Assembly: GCA_027452145.1 (NCBI GenBank) | Contig: DAIDHB010000504.1 | Span: forward strand, 1 to 36,447 | Length of the DNA: 36,447 bases | DNA from: Planctomycetales bacterium | Lineage (GTDB): Bacteria > Planctomycetota > Planctomycetia > Isosphaerales > Isosphaeraceae | Direction of reading: 5' to 3' | Shown here: one piece after another, positions 22,921 through 30,723 of the stretch | How the letters are laid out: each line of letters opens with the position of its first letter | Numbering within the stretch: the first letter of the stretch is position 1 | Notes under the pieces: model-generated | The model's database searches: none | The model's input: only the letters and a program-made list of their open reading frames with translations | Told to the model about the DNA's origin: nothing | Position numbers and translations under genes: made by a program

Positions 22921-24246
22921 TCAGTCGGCCGACGGCGGGGAGGCGCCGGGGCCGCCCGGCGGCGAGGGGCGGGGCAGCAATAGGGCGAAGGTCGAGCCCT
23001 GGCCGTGGCGGCTGGAGAGCTCGACGCGTCCCCCGTGCAATTCGACGAAGGTCTTGACCAGCCAGAGCCCCAGCCCGATGCCCCGCTTGCCGAACTGATA
23101 ATCCCCCGACGAGTGGCGGAGGGTGTCGAAGCCGGTGAAGAAGGGCTCGAAGAGATATTGCTGGTCGTCGGCCGGGATGCCCGGTCCATCGTCGCTGACC
23201 GAGACGCGCAGCCAGCCCGGCTCAGAGGTGGCCAGGATCCGGATGGTCCCGCCGTCCGGGGTGAACTTGATCGCGTTGGCGAGTAGATTGACCAGCACGT
23301 CGGCGATCTTCTCGGCGTCGACCTCGATCGGCTCGAGGCCGGGCTCGATCGAGACGGCGACCGTCTGGCGGCGGAGCTCGAGATAGGAGCCCAGTTCGTC
23401 GACGGCGCCCTGGATCAACGGGGCGACATCGGCCGGTCGGCGCTCCAGGGGCCGGCCGAAGTCGCCCGAGCGGACGAGCTGGAGCATGCGCTCGACGGTG
23501 CGCGCCAGCCGCCGGGCGGCGGAGCCCGCGTGCTCGAGCCACTGGCGGTCGGCGGCCGGGGCGTCGGTCATGGCCATCTTGCGCAGCTCGATCAGCCCGA
23601 GGAGCACACTGACGGGCGTGTTGAGCTCGTGGCTGGCGACCTCGAGGAAGGCCCCCTTCAGCCGATTGGCCTCGGTAAGGCGGGTGTTGGCGGACTGGAG
23701 TTCGGCGAGCAGGCGGTTCTTCTCGACGATCAGGTCGCGGCGCTCGACGGCCTGGCGCACGACGGCCGCCAGCTCGTCGGAATCCCAGGGTTTGGCGATG
23801 TAGCGGAAGATGTGGCCTTCGTTGATCGCGTCGATGATGGAGCGGATGTCGGCGTGCGCGGTGAACAGCAGGCGAGTGGTCTCGGGGCGGATAGCGCGGG
23901 CGCGTCGCAAAAGCTCGACGCCCGACATCCCCGGCATCCGCTGGTCGGACATGATCACGTGGATGTCCTCGGCCGACTGGAGGACCTCGAGCGCCGCGGC
24001 CCCGGAGCCGCGGGTGATGACGCGATAATCGAGCCGGAGCAGGTCGTGGACCGAGTGCAGAACCTCGGGCTCGTCGTCGACCACCAGGAGGCTCGGCCGC
24101 TCGCGGCGGGAGCGGGGCGCAGGGGCATCGCGGTCGGGCCGGGCCGGGCCATCGAACGACCGCCCGGCGGGAGCGGAATCCATCGGGACGGCACCCCCTC
24201 GCGGGCCGGAGGCGGTCGTTGCGTCGGAATCCGGCCTCAAGCGCAT
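22921..24246 (-). CDS. Receiver-histidine kinase fusion
   Basis: A 441-residue protein with a disordered N-terminus of about 50 residues, a receiver (about 52-170; acceptor Asp101 in 'IMSDQRMPGMSG', Lys152 in 'IAKPWD'), a coiled linker, HisKA with His206 in 'EVASHELNTPVSV', and an HATPase ('NLLANAIKFTPDGG', 'DDGPGIP', 'RGIGLGLWLVK'). The receiver type resembles those in RpfG-like regulators. There is no membrane segment. ATG 24183 is an alternative start with better ribosome-binding-site spacing, and the product would lose only disordered residues. It is 79 bases downstream of the receiver-ATPase gene and probably cotranscribed with it. Confidence 0.9.
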   Translation of the reverse strand: MRLRPDSDATTASGPRGGAVPMDSAPAGRSFDGPARPDRDAPAPRSRRERPSLLVVDDEPEVLHSVHDLLRLDYRVITRGSGAAALEVLQSAEDIHVIMSDQRMPGMSGVELLRRARAIRPETTRLLFTAHADIRSIIDAINEGHIFRYIAKPWDSDELAAVVRQAVERRDLIVEKNRLLAELQSANTRLTEANRLKGAFLEVASHELNTPVSVLLGLIELRKMAMTDAPAADRQWLEHAGSAARRLARTVERMLQLVRSGDFGRPLERRPADVAPLIQGAVDELGSYLELRRQTVAVSIEPGLEPIEVDAEKIADVLVNLLANAIKFTPDGGTIRILATSEPGWLRVSVSDDGPGIPADDQQYLFEPFFTGFDTLRHSSGDYQFGKRGIGLGLWLVKTFVELHGGRVELSSRHGQGSTFALLLPRPSPPGGPGASPPSAD

Positions 24247-24325
24247 GACCTCCTGGCCGCCGCCGGGGCGAGGGGCTTCGGTTCGCGGGCCCGGCGGATG
24301 GGGCGGGGTGACGCCGTCGGTCCCG

Positions 24326-25156
24326 TCAGGCGGCGGGGAACCGCTTGATCAGCGTCACCTGGTTGCCGGTGTCGTTGTAGGACATTTCATCGACCATGCC
24401 CTGGCAAATCAAGAGCCCGAAGCCGCCGGCGCGCAGGCCCAGCTTCTCGCGGACGTCCAGGTGCGAGAACGGGTCGTCGGGCACGGCGGCGTGGGGCAGC
24501 CGGCTGCGGTCGAAGCCGGGGCCCTGATCCTGGACGACGATCTCGAGGCGGTCCTCGTGGATGCGGTAGGTGATCTTCACCAGTCGGTCGCTCTGGTGCC
24601 GATTGCCCCACTCGATGGCGTTGTGGGCCATCTCCATGACGGCCTGGCGGATCTGGATCACCTGCTCCTGACCCAGCGGGGTCGATTGGCAGACCACCAT
24701 GAGGAAGTCATTGAGGTCCTTGAGCAGCGTGATCTCGCTATTCAGCTCGACGTGGATCTCGCCCTGGAGCGAGCGATGTTCCATGCTGGCACGCCAGGCC
24801 CGCGCCGCGGAGATCGCGTCGAACAGGTCGTTGATGTCGAACGGCTTGGTGACGTAGGCGTTGGCGCCGACGCGGAAGCCGTGGACGCGGTGCTGCACAT
24901 CGTTGAGCGCCGTGAGCATCACCACGGGGATAAGCCGGGTCGCCGGGTCGGTGCGCAGTCGGCGGCAGACGTCGAAGCCGTTGACGTCCGGGAGCATCAG
25001 GTCCAGCAGGATGACGTCGGGGTGCTGCTCTCGGGCCAGCTTCAGCCCGGTCTCGCCGTCCTCGGCGAGGATGGGCTGAAAGTCGCGCATCCCCAGGATC
25101 CTGGCGACCAGGTCGGCCTGCTCCGGGTGGTCCTCGACGATCAGAGCCGTTTCCAT
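24326..25156 (-). CDS. Receiver fused to an RsbW-like anti-sigma-type ATPase
   Basis: A 276-residue protein. Residues 1-120 are a receiver with Asp52 ('VILLDLMLPDVNG') and Lys in 'VTKPFD'. Residues about 150-272 are an HATPase_c_2 domain: 'AVMEMAHNAIEWGN' (N box), 'VQDQGPGFD' (G1) and 'GGFGLLICQGMVDEM' (G2). No His phospho-acceptor is present. Domains of this type are serine kinases/anti-sigma factors in partner-switching systems (RsbW, SpoIIAB), so the likely output is phosphorylation of an anti-sigma antagonist protein. Start ATG 25156 follows GGGGGAG. Confidence 0.9.
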   Translation of the reverse strand: METALIVEDHPEQADLVARILGMRDFQPILAEDGETGLKLAREQHPDVILLDLMLPDVNGFDVCRRLRTDPATRLIPVVMLTALNDVQHRVHGFRVGANAYVTKPFDINDLFDAISAARAWRASMEHRSLQGEIHVELNSEITLLKDLNDFLMVVCQSTPLGQEQVIQIRQAVMEMAHNAIEWGNRHQSDRLVKITYRIHEDRLEIVVQDQGPGFDRSRLPHAAVPDDPFSHLDVREKLGLRAGGFGLLICQGMVDEMSYNDTGNQVTLIKRFPAA

Positions 25157-25252
25157 GGAACTCTCCCCCGGCGCCCCCGCGGCTGGACCCGCCCGGTCCG
25201 ATGGTTCCCAGGACGCCGCGATCCGCGCGGCCCCGAGCGACGGGCCGTCCCA

Positions 25253-26245
25253 TCAGACGTGCAGCTCGACGACGTCGGCGTCATGCAGCTCGTGATCGCG
25301 CTTGACCGACTGGCCCTCGAAGACGCCCGAGCCCCAGATCCGGGCCGATTTCAGCGAGTGCTCGAAGTCCCGGTGGATCTCCCTGGCCAGGTCGATGACG
25401 GTGCTGCCGATCGGAACGGTGAAGGGCCTCGTCCGATCGGCCGGCTTGCCCGGGACCTTGGTGTAGACCCGCAGGACTCCGAGTAAATCGTATGCCGTCC
25501 GTCGGAGTCTTTCCAGCCCCCCTCCCGTCAGGCCCGAGACCGCCTCGATCGGAAAACGCGGGCCCAGCCAGTCGCGCAGGATCTCCAGGCGATCCGCGGA
25601 GCCGTCGGCGTCCAGCTTGTTTGCCACCATCGCCGTCTTGATGTGACGGATCCGCTCGTCCTCCACGTCGTACGGCAGCTCGCCGACGAGCTCGGTGTGC
25701 GCCCCGGCCAGCAGGTCGAGCGCGGCCGTGGCCGCATCTGCCACGTCGTCGCTCGAGAGGTCGACGACCAGGAGCGCCGCATCCGCCGACCGGATTACGC
25801 TCGACAGCCACGGTTCGAAATACTCCGGCGCGATTGGCGGCAGGTCGACCAGTTGCACCGGCACGTCTTCCCACATCATGATCCCCGGCTGGGGTGCCCT
25901 CGTCGTAAACGGATAGGCCGCAATCTCCGGGCGGGCATTCGTCAGCGCCGCGAGCAGCGTGCTCTTGCCCACGTTCGGCGCGCCGACCAGCACCACCTGG
26001 CCGGCCCCCTCGCGCGGCACGCGATGACTCACCCCCGTCTTCTTCCCCCCCGTCTTGCCCCGATCCACTTCCTCACGCAACTGGCTCATCTTTTGCTTGA
26101 GGTCGGACTGGAGCTTTTCCGTCCCCTTGTGCTTGGGCAGGAGGCGGAACATCTCACGCACGGCCTCCAGCCGGTCCGCGGCGGTCGGTGCCTTGCGGTA
26201 CGCTTCCTCGGCCTTGTGATATTGCGGGGGAAGATTGGCTGGCAC
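25253..26245 (-). CDS. DRG/Obg-like GTPase with TGS domain
   Basis: A 330-residue protein beginning at GTG 26245; GGGGAGGG precedes it, and the resulting start VPANLPPQYHKAEEAY matches relatives as I recall them. An N-terminal helical region ('HKGTEKLQSDLKQKMSQL') typical of DRG proteins is followed by the G domain: P-loop 'GAPNVGKST' (88-96), 'YPFTT' switch I (111-115), 'VDLPP' at the G3 position (133-137) and 'ANKLD' G4 (208-212). The C-terminal 80 residues form a TGS domain. G3 has Pro instead of Gly (D-L-P-P rather than D-x-x-G). A role in ribosome-linked stress responses is likely from the family. Confidence 0.9.
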   Translation of the reverse strand: MPANLPPQYHKAEEAYRKAPTAADRLEAVREMFRLLPKHKGTEKLQSDLKQKMSQLREEVDRGKTGGKKTGVSHRVPREGAGQVVLVGAPNVGKSTLLAALTNARPEIAAYPFTTRAPQPGIMMWEDVPVQLVDLPPIAPEYFEPWLSSVIRSADAALLVVDLSSDDVADAATAALDLLAGAHTELVGELPYDVEDERIRHIKTAMVANKLDADGSADRLEILRDWLGPRFPIEAVSGLTGGGLERLRRTAYDLLGVLRVYTKVPGKPADRTRPFTVPIGSTVIDLAREIHRDFEHSLKSARIWGSGVFEGQSVKRDHELHDADVVELHV

Positions 26246-26542
26246 GATCGCGGCCCTCCCCGTCGCTCGTCGGAGCAACTTCCGGCACCGTAGCGACTTC
26301 CGGGTGCCGTTTCAAGCCCTCGTCCGTCTCCCGTCCGCTTTGCGGAACACCCTGGAACTTCCGGTCCACTGCCCGGCCTTGAGCCCATTCTACAGAGTTC
26401 AGACGACCGGAATTCGCTTTTTGTGCTTTTTGCTGTTTTTTACGGGACCGTTTATTTGATACCAGTGTCCCATTTTCGCCAGATGCCCCATAATAGCTAA
26501 TGTCCGGGACGCCCCCAAGACTTCATGAGGAGAGCTTCGCCG
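26246..26542. promoter_or_regulatory. Divergent promoter region with phased T-tracts
   Basis: The gap between the GTPase and YbaK-like genes contains three T-tracts at 26418-26422, 26427-26431 and 26436-26441, centred about nine bases apart, which favours curved DNA. CATAAT near 26484 could be a -10 box for the plus-strand gene. No firm -35 was found. Confidence 0.4.
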
Positions 26543-27064
26543 ATGTACACCGTGGAGTTCCTGCGGAGCCGCCGTGTCTGGTTTGAGGAAGTTCTGGTCC
26601 AGCCGGCCTCGTCGTCGACGAAGCGTGCGCACAACATGCACATGCCGGGGCGGATGGTCGCCAAGACAGTGCTGGTGATGGCGGGCGAGCGGTTCGTGCT
26701 GGCGGTCCTCCCTTGCACCAGCCGGATCGACCTGGCTCAGCTCGCGGCGCTCCTGGGCCTGCCCGCCGCGGACGTGCGGTTGGCGAACGACGCCGAGCTG
26801 ATGTCGGTCTTCACCGATTGCGAGCCGGGCGTCGTCCCGCCGTTCGGGAAGCTCTATGATCTGGCAACCGTGTTCGACGTGAGCCTGCTGGAGGTCGAGG
26901 AGCTCGCCTTCGGCGGCAACCAGCGGCACGAGGGGCTGCGGATGCACGCGAACGACTACGTCGCGATCGAGGAGCCGCTGATCGGATCGTTCGCCGTGCG
27001 GATCGCGGCCGCGGGCACGAATCCCCGGCGCCGGCGGTCGGTTGGCGGAAGGCGGGCGGGCTAA
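26543..27064 (+). CDS. YbaK/EbsC-type aminoacyl-tRNA deacylase
   Basis: A 173-residue protein of the YbaK/ProX family, which hydrolyses mischarged tRNA such as Ala- or Cys-tRNA(Pro). Visible landmarks: 'HMPGRMVAKTVLVMAG' with the conserved Lys41, 'LANDAELMSVFTDCEPGVV' and 'PPFGKLYDL'. ATG 26543 is chosen over 26525 because AGGAGA is at suitable spacing. The Arg/Gly-rich final 20 residues are probably non-essential. Convergent with putA. Exact tRNA specificity is not predictable. Confidence 0.88.
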   Translation: MYTVEFLRSRRVWFEEVLVQPASSSTKRAHNMHMPGRMVAKTVLVMAGERFVLAVLPCTSRIDLAQLAALLGLPAADVRLANDAELMSVFTDCEPGVVPPFGKLYDLATVFDVSLLEVEELAFGGNQRHEGLRMHANDYVAIEEPLIGSFAVRIAAAGTNPRRRRSVGGRRAG

Positions 27065-27119
27065 GGATCCGATCGACGGGGCGACGGAGGCGCGGGAATG
27101 ACGCCGCCTTTCGGTGGCT

Positions 27120-30100
27120 TCAGACCCCGCGCCCCATCTCGACGACCTGCGCCGGCCCCTGCGCGGTGTCCTCGGGCGCGAAACCCCGTCGCATCGTGTT
27201 CTCGGTGATGCACCGGGTCAGCAGGAACTCGAGCAGATAATCCGGTCCGCCGGCCTTGGTGCCGATGCCCGAGAGCTTGAACCCGCCGAACGGCTGGCGG
27301 TCGACGGCCGCGCCGGTGATGCCGCGGTTGATGTAGAGGTTCCCCACGCGGAAGCCGCGGCGGACCTTCTCAATGTTGGCCGGGCTGCGGGAATATACAC
27401 CGCCGGTGAGCGCGTATTGCGTCCCATTGGCGATGCGGAGTGCGTCGTCGAGGTCCCTCGCTTTGAGCACAGCCAGCACCGGGCCGAAGATCTCCTCCTG
27501 CGCCACGCGGGCCCCGGGCGCGACGTCGGCCACGATCATTGGTCCGACGAAGAACCCTCGATCGACGATCGAGCCGGGATCGCCCTGATAGACGACGCGA
27601 CCCTCGCTCGCCGCGATCCGCTGGTATTCGAGCACCCGGCGTCGGGCGTCGGCATCGATGAGGGGTCCGACCATGGTCTCGGGATCGTCGGCCGGGCCGA
27701 CCTTGACCGCCCGCGCGGCCTCGACCAGCCTCGCCAGGAACGCGTCGTGAATTCCCTCGAGCGCGACGACGCGCGAGCACGCCGAGCATTTCTGGCCCGA
27801 GTAGCCGAACGCGCTGTGTAGCACGCCGACGACCGCCTCGTCGAGGTCGGCGTCGTCGTCCAGGATGATGGCGTTCTTGCCCCCCATCTCGGCGATGACC
27901 CGCTTGACGTGGTCCTGCCTCGGCATGACCTCGGCCCCCTGGCGGTTGATGAGGAGCCCGACGTCACGCGAGCCGGTGAACGCGATGACGTCGACCCCCG
28001 GGTGCGTCACCAGCGCCTGGCCGACCTCCTCGCCGACGCCCGGCAGGTAGGCCAGCACGCCCGGCGGCAGCCCCGCCTCGAGCAGGGCGCGGCAGAGGTG
28101 CCAGGCCATGATGGGCGACTGTTCGGCCGGCTTGACGATCGCCGCGTTCCCGGCCGCCAGCGCGGCGACCGTCATCCCGGTCGGTATCGCCAGCGGGAAG
28201 TTCCACGGCGGGATGATCACGGCCACGCCGCGCGGCAGGTGCTCGGTGAAATTGGTCTCGCCTGGCACGTCGCGATGCCTCGGCTCGGAGATCCGGATGA
28301 TCTCCCGCGCGTAGAACTCGCAGAAATCGATCGCCTCGGCGATGTCGCCGTCGGCCTCGGCCCAGGGCTTGCCGCACTCGTAAACCTCCCACGCGGCCAG
28401 CTCGAAGCGACGCGAGCGAAGGATCTCGGCGGTGCCGAGGAGGACTGCGGCGCGTTCGCGGGCCGGCAGCGAGCCCCATGCGGGCTGAGTCTCGCGGGCC
28501 ATCGCGACGGCCCGATCGGCCTCGGCCACCCCGGCCATCGAGGTCGCGCCGACGATCCGCGAACTGTTCCCGGGATCGAGCGACGAGAGCCGGCGCGGCT
28601 GGGTGTCGAACTCCTGGCCGCCGACGATCAGGGGATAGTGGCGTCCGAGCTTCGGCCGGACGTCGTCGAGCGCCCGCCGCATCGCCTCGCGGTTCTCGGC
28701 GCGGGCGAAATCGGTGGGCGGCTCGTTGCGGAACCGCGGCAGCTCGGTCGGGGTCGTTGTCATCGTCGACGTCCTGGGAGCACGGGTCCGGGTCAGCATC
28801 GCACCGATCTCCTCGGGGTCGCGCAATAGCTCGTCGACGCGGGCCCGCGCGGCCGAGCTCAGCTTGAGGAACGATTCGTTTGAGGTGTTCTCGAGCAGCC
28901 GGCGCACCAGGTAGGCCATGCCCGGCAGGATCGCGCCGTAGGGCGTGTAAACCCGCACGCGATGGCCTCGGTCGACGAGCGCCCCCTGGATCGCCTCGCC
29001 CATGCCGTAGAGCGTCTGGAGCTCGTAGGCGGATTCCGGCAGTCCCATCGCCTCGGCCGTCGCGATCGCGTGGGCGAGGCTGCGTACGTTGTGACTGCCG
29101 AACGCCGGCCGCAATCGGTCGTGGTTCTCGAGCAAAAACCGCGAGCAACGCTCGTACGACGCGTCGCTCTGCCATTTTTCGAGGTAAACCGGCTCGGGCC
29201 AGCCCAGTCGCCTGGCGCTGAGGACCTCGTAATCCCAGTAGGCTCCCTTGACCAGCCGGATCGTGATCGGCGCCCCGCGCGACGCGACGACCCAGTCGCG
29301 CAGCATCCGCAGCTCGGCCTCGGCCTCGGGGTGATACGCCTGCACCACGATGCCGACGTCGGGCCAGTCGCGGAACTCGGGCTCGGCGAGAACCCGGCAA
29401 AACAGCTCGTAGGTCAGCGCCCGATACGTATATTGCTCCATGTCGACGTGGACGTACGCCCCTCGGTCGCGGGCCGCGAGCAGGATCGGCCGCAGGCGTT
29501 CGGAGGCGTGTGCGATCGAGGCCTCGGCGTGGATCGGCTCGAAGTGCGCGGTGAGACTCGACAGCTTGAGCGACAGGTTGACCCGAGGGATCGGGCCGTG
29601 CTGGTCGCGGTCGATGATCGGGATCTCCGGCCTGCGCGCGAGCGGCCCGGTCAATTCGTCGATCATGTGCAGGCAGGTCTGCTGGTACCAGTCGGCCTCG
29701 GCCTCGCTGATGATCGCCTCACCCAGCAAATCGGCGGTGAATGCCAGCTTCCGCCGCCGCAGCGACAGGACCGTCTGGAGCGCCTCGTCGGGCGTGGCCC
29801 CCGCGATGAACTTGCGCGCCATGACGCCGGCCGCGACCCGGGCCGCGTCGGCCAGCCACTCGGCCCGCGTGGTCCCCTCGGGCGCGAGCTCGAGTGCTAG
29901 CCGAAGCCACCAGGGGACGGCGTCGCCCGCCTCATGGAGGTATTCGGCCAGGTGGCGGCGGATCGACTCCGGGTCCTTGAGCGCGGGCAGGGCATCGATG
30001 AACCGGAAGAGCTGGACGCGGACCGCCGGCTGGTCGAGCGTCATGGCCATGAATCGGTCATCCCACCACGACCGATGCCAGGGCCGCCGTTCGCGGCCGA

Positions 30101-30257
30101 TCCGGTCAAATAGCTCGCGGCCGATCTCACGGGTCCTTCGTTCCAGCTCGTCCGAGCTGGCGGGCGCGGTGCCGTCCGTCCGGGACGGCCCAGTAACCCC
30201 CTCAGGGGACGCTCCGTCCGAGGCCGGGTCGCTCGCGGTCGGTGGTGCGGTCGCCAT
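27120..30257 (-). CDS. putA: Bifunctional proline dehydrogenase / glutamate-semialdehyde dehydrogenase
   Basis: A 1045-residue PutA that oxidises proline to glutamate in two steps. Proline dehydrogenase barrel (about 40-485): 'NLSLKLSSL' near residue 227, 'HVDMEQYTYR' (270-279), 'RLVKGAYWDYE' (334-344) and 'RRLLENTSNESF' (452-463), the FAD and substrate motifs. Aldehyde dehydrogenase domain (about 520-1015): 'PPWNFPLAIPTG', general base Glu790 in 'VIAEMGGKNA' and catalytic Cys824 in 'GYSGQKCSACSR'. No N-terminal ribbon-helix-helix DNA-binding domain is present, so it is not a PutA repressor. ATG 30257 is chosen over a TTG at 30293 because AAGGAA precedes it. Confidence 0.95.
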   Translation of the reverse strand: MATAPPTASDPASDGASPEGVTGPSRTDGTAPASSDELERRTREIGRELFDRIGRERRPWHRSWWDDRFMAMTLDQPAVRVQLFRFIDALPALKDPESIRRHLAEYLHEAGDAVPWWLRLALELAPEGTTRAEWLADAARVAAGVMARKFIAGATPDEALQTVLSLRRRKLAFTADLLGEAIISEAEADWYQQTCLHMIDELTGPLARRPEIPIIDRDQHGPIPRVNLSLKLSSLTAHFEPIHAEASIAHASERLRPILLAARDRGAYVHVDMEQYTYRALTYELFCRVLAEPEFRDWPDVGIVVQAYHPEAEAELRMLRDWVVASRGAPITIRLVKGAYWDYEVLSARRLGWPEPVYLEKWQSDASYERCSRFLLENHDRLRPAFGSHNVRSLAHAIATAEAMGLPESAYELQTLYGMGEAIQGALVDRGHRVRVYTPYGAILPGMAYLVRRLLENTSNESFLKLSSAARARVDELLRDPEEIGAMLTRTRAPRTSTMTTTPTELPRFRNEPPTDFARAENREAMRRALDDVRPKLGRHYPLIVGGQEFDTQPRRLSSLDPGNSSRIVGATSMAGVAEADRAVAMARETQPAWGSLPARERAAVLLGTAEILRSRRFELAAWEVYECGKPWAEADGDIAEAIDFCEFYAREIIRISEPRHRDVPGETNFTEHLPRGVAVIIPPWNFPLAIPTGMTVAALAAGNAAIVKPAEQSPIMAWHLCRALLEAGLPPGVLAYLPGVGEEVGQALVTHPGVDVIAFTGSRDVGLLINRQGAEVMPRQDHVKRVIAEMGGKNAIILDDDADLDEAVVGVLHSAFGYSGQKCSACSRVVALEGIHDAFLARLVEAARAVKVGPADDPETMVGPLIDADARRRVLEYQRIAASEGRVVYQGDPGSIVDRGFFVGPMIVADVAPGARVAQEEIFGPVLAVLKARDLDDALRIANGTQYALTGGVYSRSPANIEKVRRGFRVGNLYINRGITGAAVDRQPFGGFKLSGIGTKAGGPDYLLEFLLTRCITENTMRRGFAPEDTAQGPAQVVEMGRGV

Positions 30258-30723
30258 CGACGTCGTTCCTTCGGGGAAGTGAGGGCCCACCAAGCGAGCC
30301 TCTCACCTATTCTACCCCTCGAAGTCGCGGCGGGTAACCTTCGGTCCGCAGACAGAGGATGCCGGCCGCTCTCAAATCCATCGAGCGGCGCACAGCGAGC
30401 GATCCTGTCGCGAGGCTCCGAGAGGCCACCGCAAGGTTTTGGGCGAGCGCTTTCAATTCAGAGGCGGACTTCGAGCTGAACGCGCCGATGCCCTCGTTGA
30501 CGGTCTCCGCGTTCGCGGCGGCCTCGGCCCGGCCGAGGCGGTGCGACCGCCGCGTGTAGAGGAACCGGGATGCGCGACGCACGGGTCACTCGCCGGGGAG
30601 GAATCTCGAGGTGTGATGATCTCGCCTGTCATGTGGAGGGGTTCGCGGCGTCGCTTCTTTACAGCCCGGCGCATCGCCGCCCGGCCATCACTGGGGAGGG
30701 TCGGGCGGCGCGCCGGGCGATCG
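30258..30723. other. Region between the Gly-rich protein gene and putA
   Basis: No supported gene in 466 bases. A 91-codon minus-strand frame at 30307-30582 overlaps the likely putA promoter and lacks protein character. The remainder has nothing recognisable. Confidence 0.5.
30309..30337 (-). promoter_or_regulatory. Possible putA promoter
   Basis: On the minus strand TAGAAT (30314-30309) matches the -10 consensus in five of six positions. TTACCC (30337-30332) lies 17 bases upstream as a weak -35. The start site would lie about 45 bases before the putA start codon. Confidence 0.4.

Noticed and set aside
30307..30582. 91-codon minus-strand frame upstream of the Gly-rich gene
   Set aside because: It overlaps the likely putA promoter, has no ribosome binding site and no protein-like pattern.
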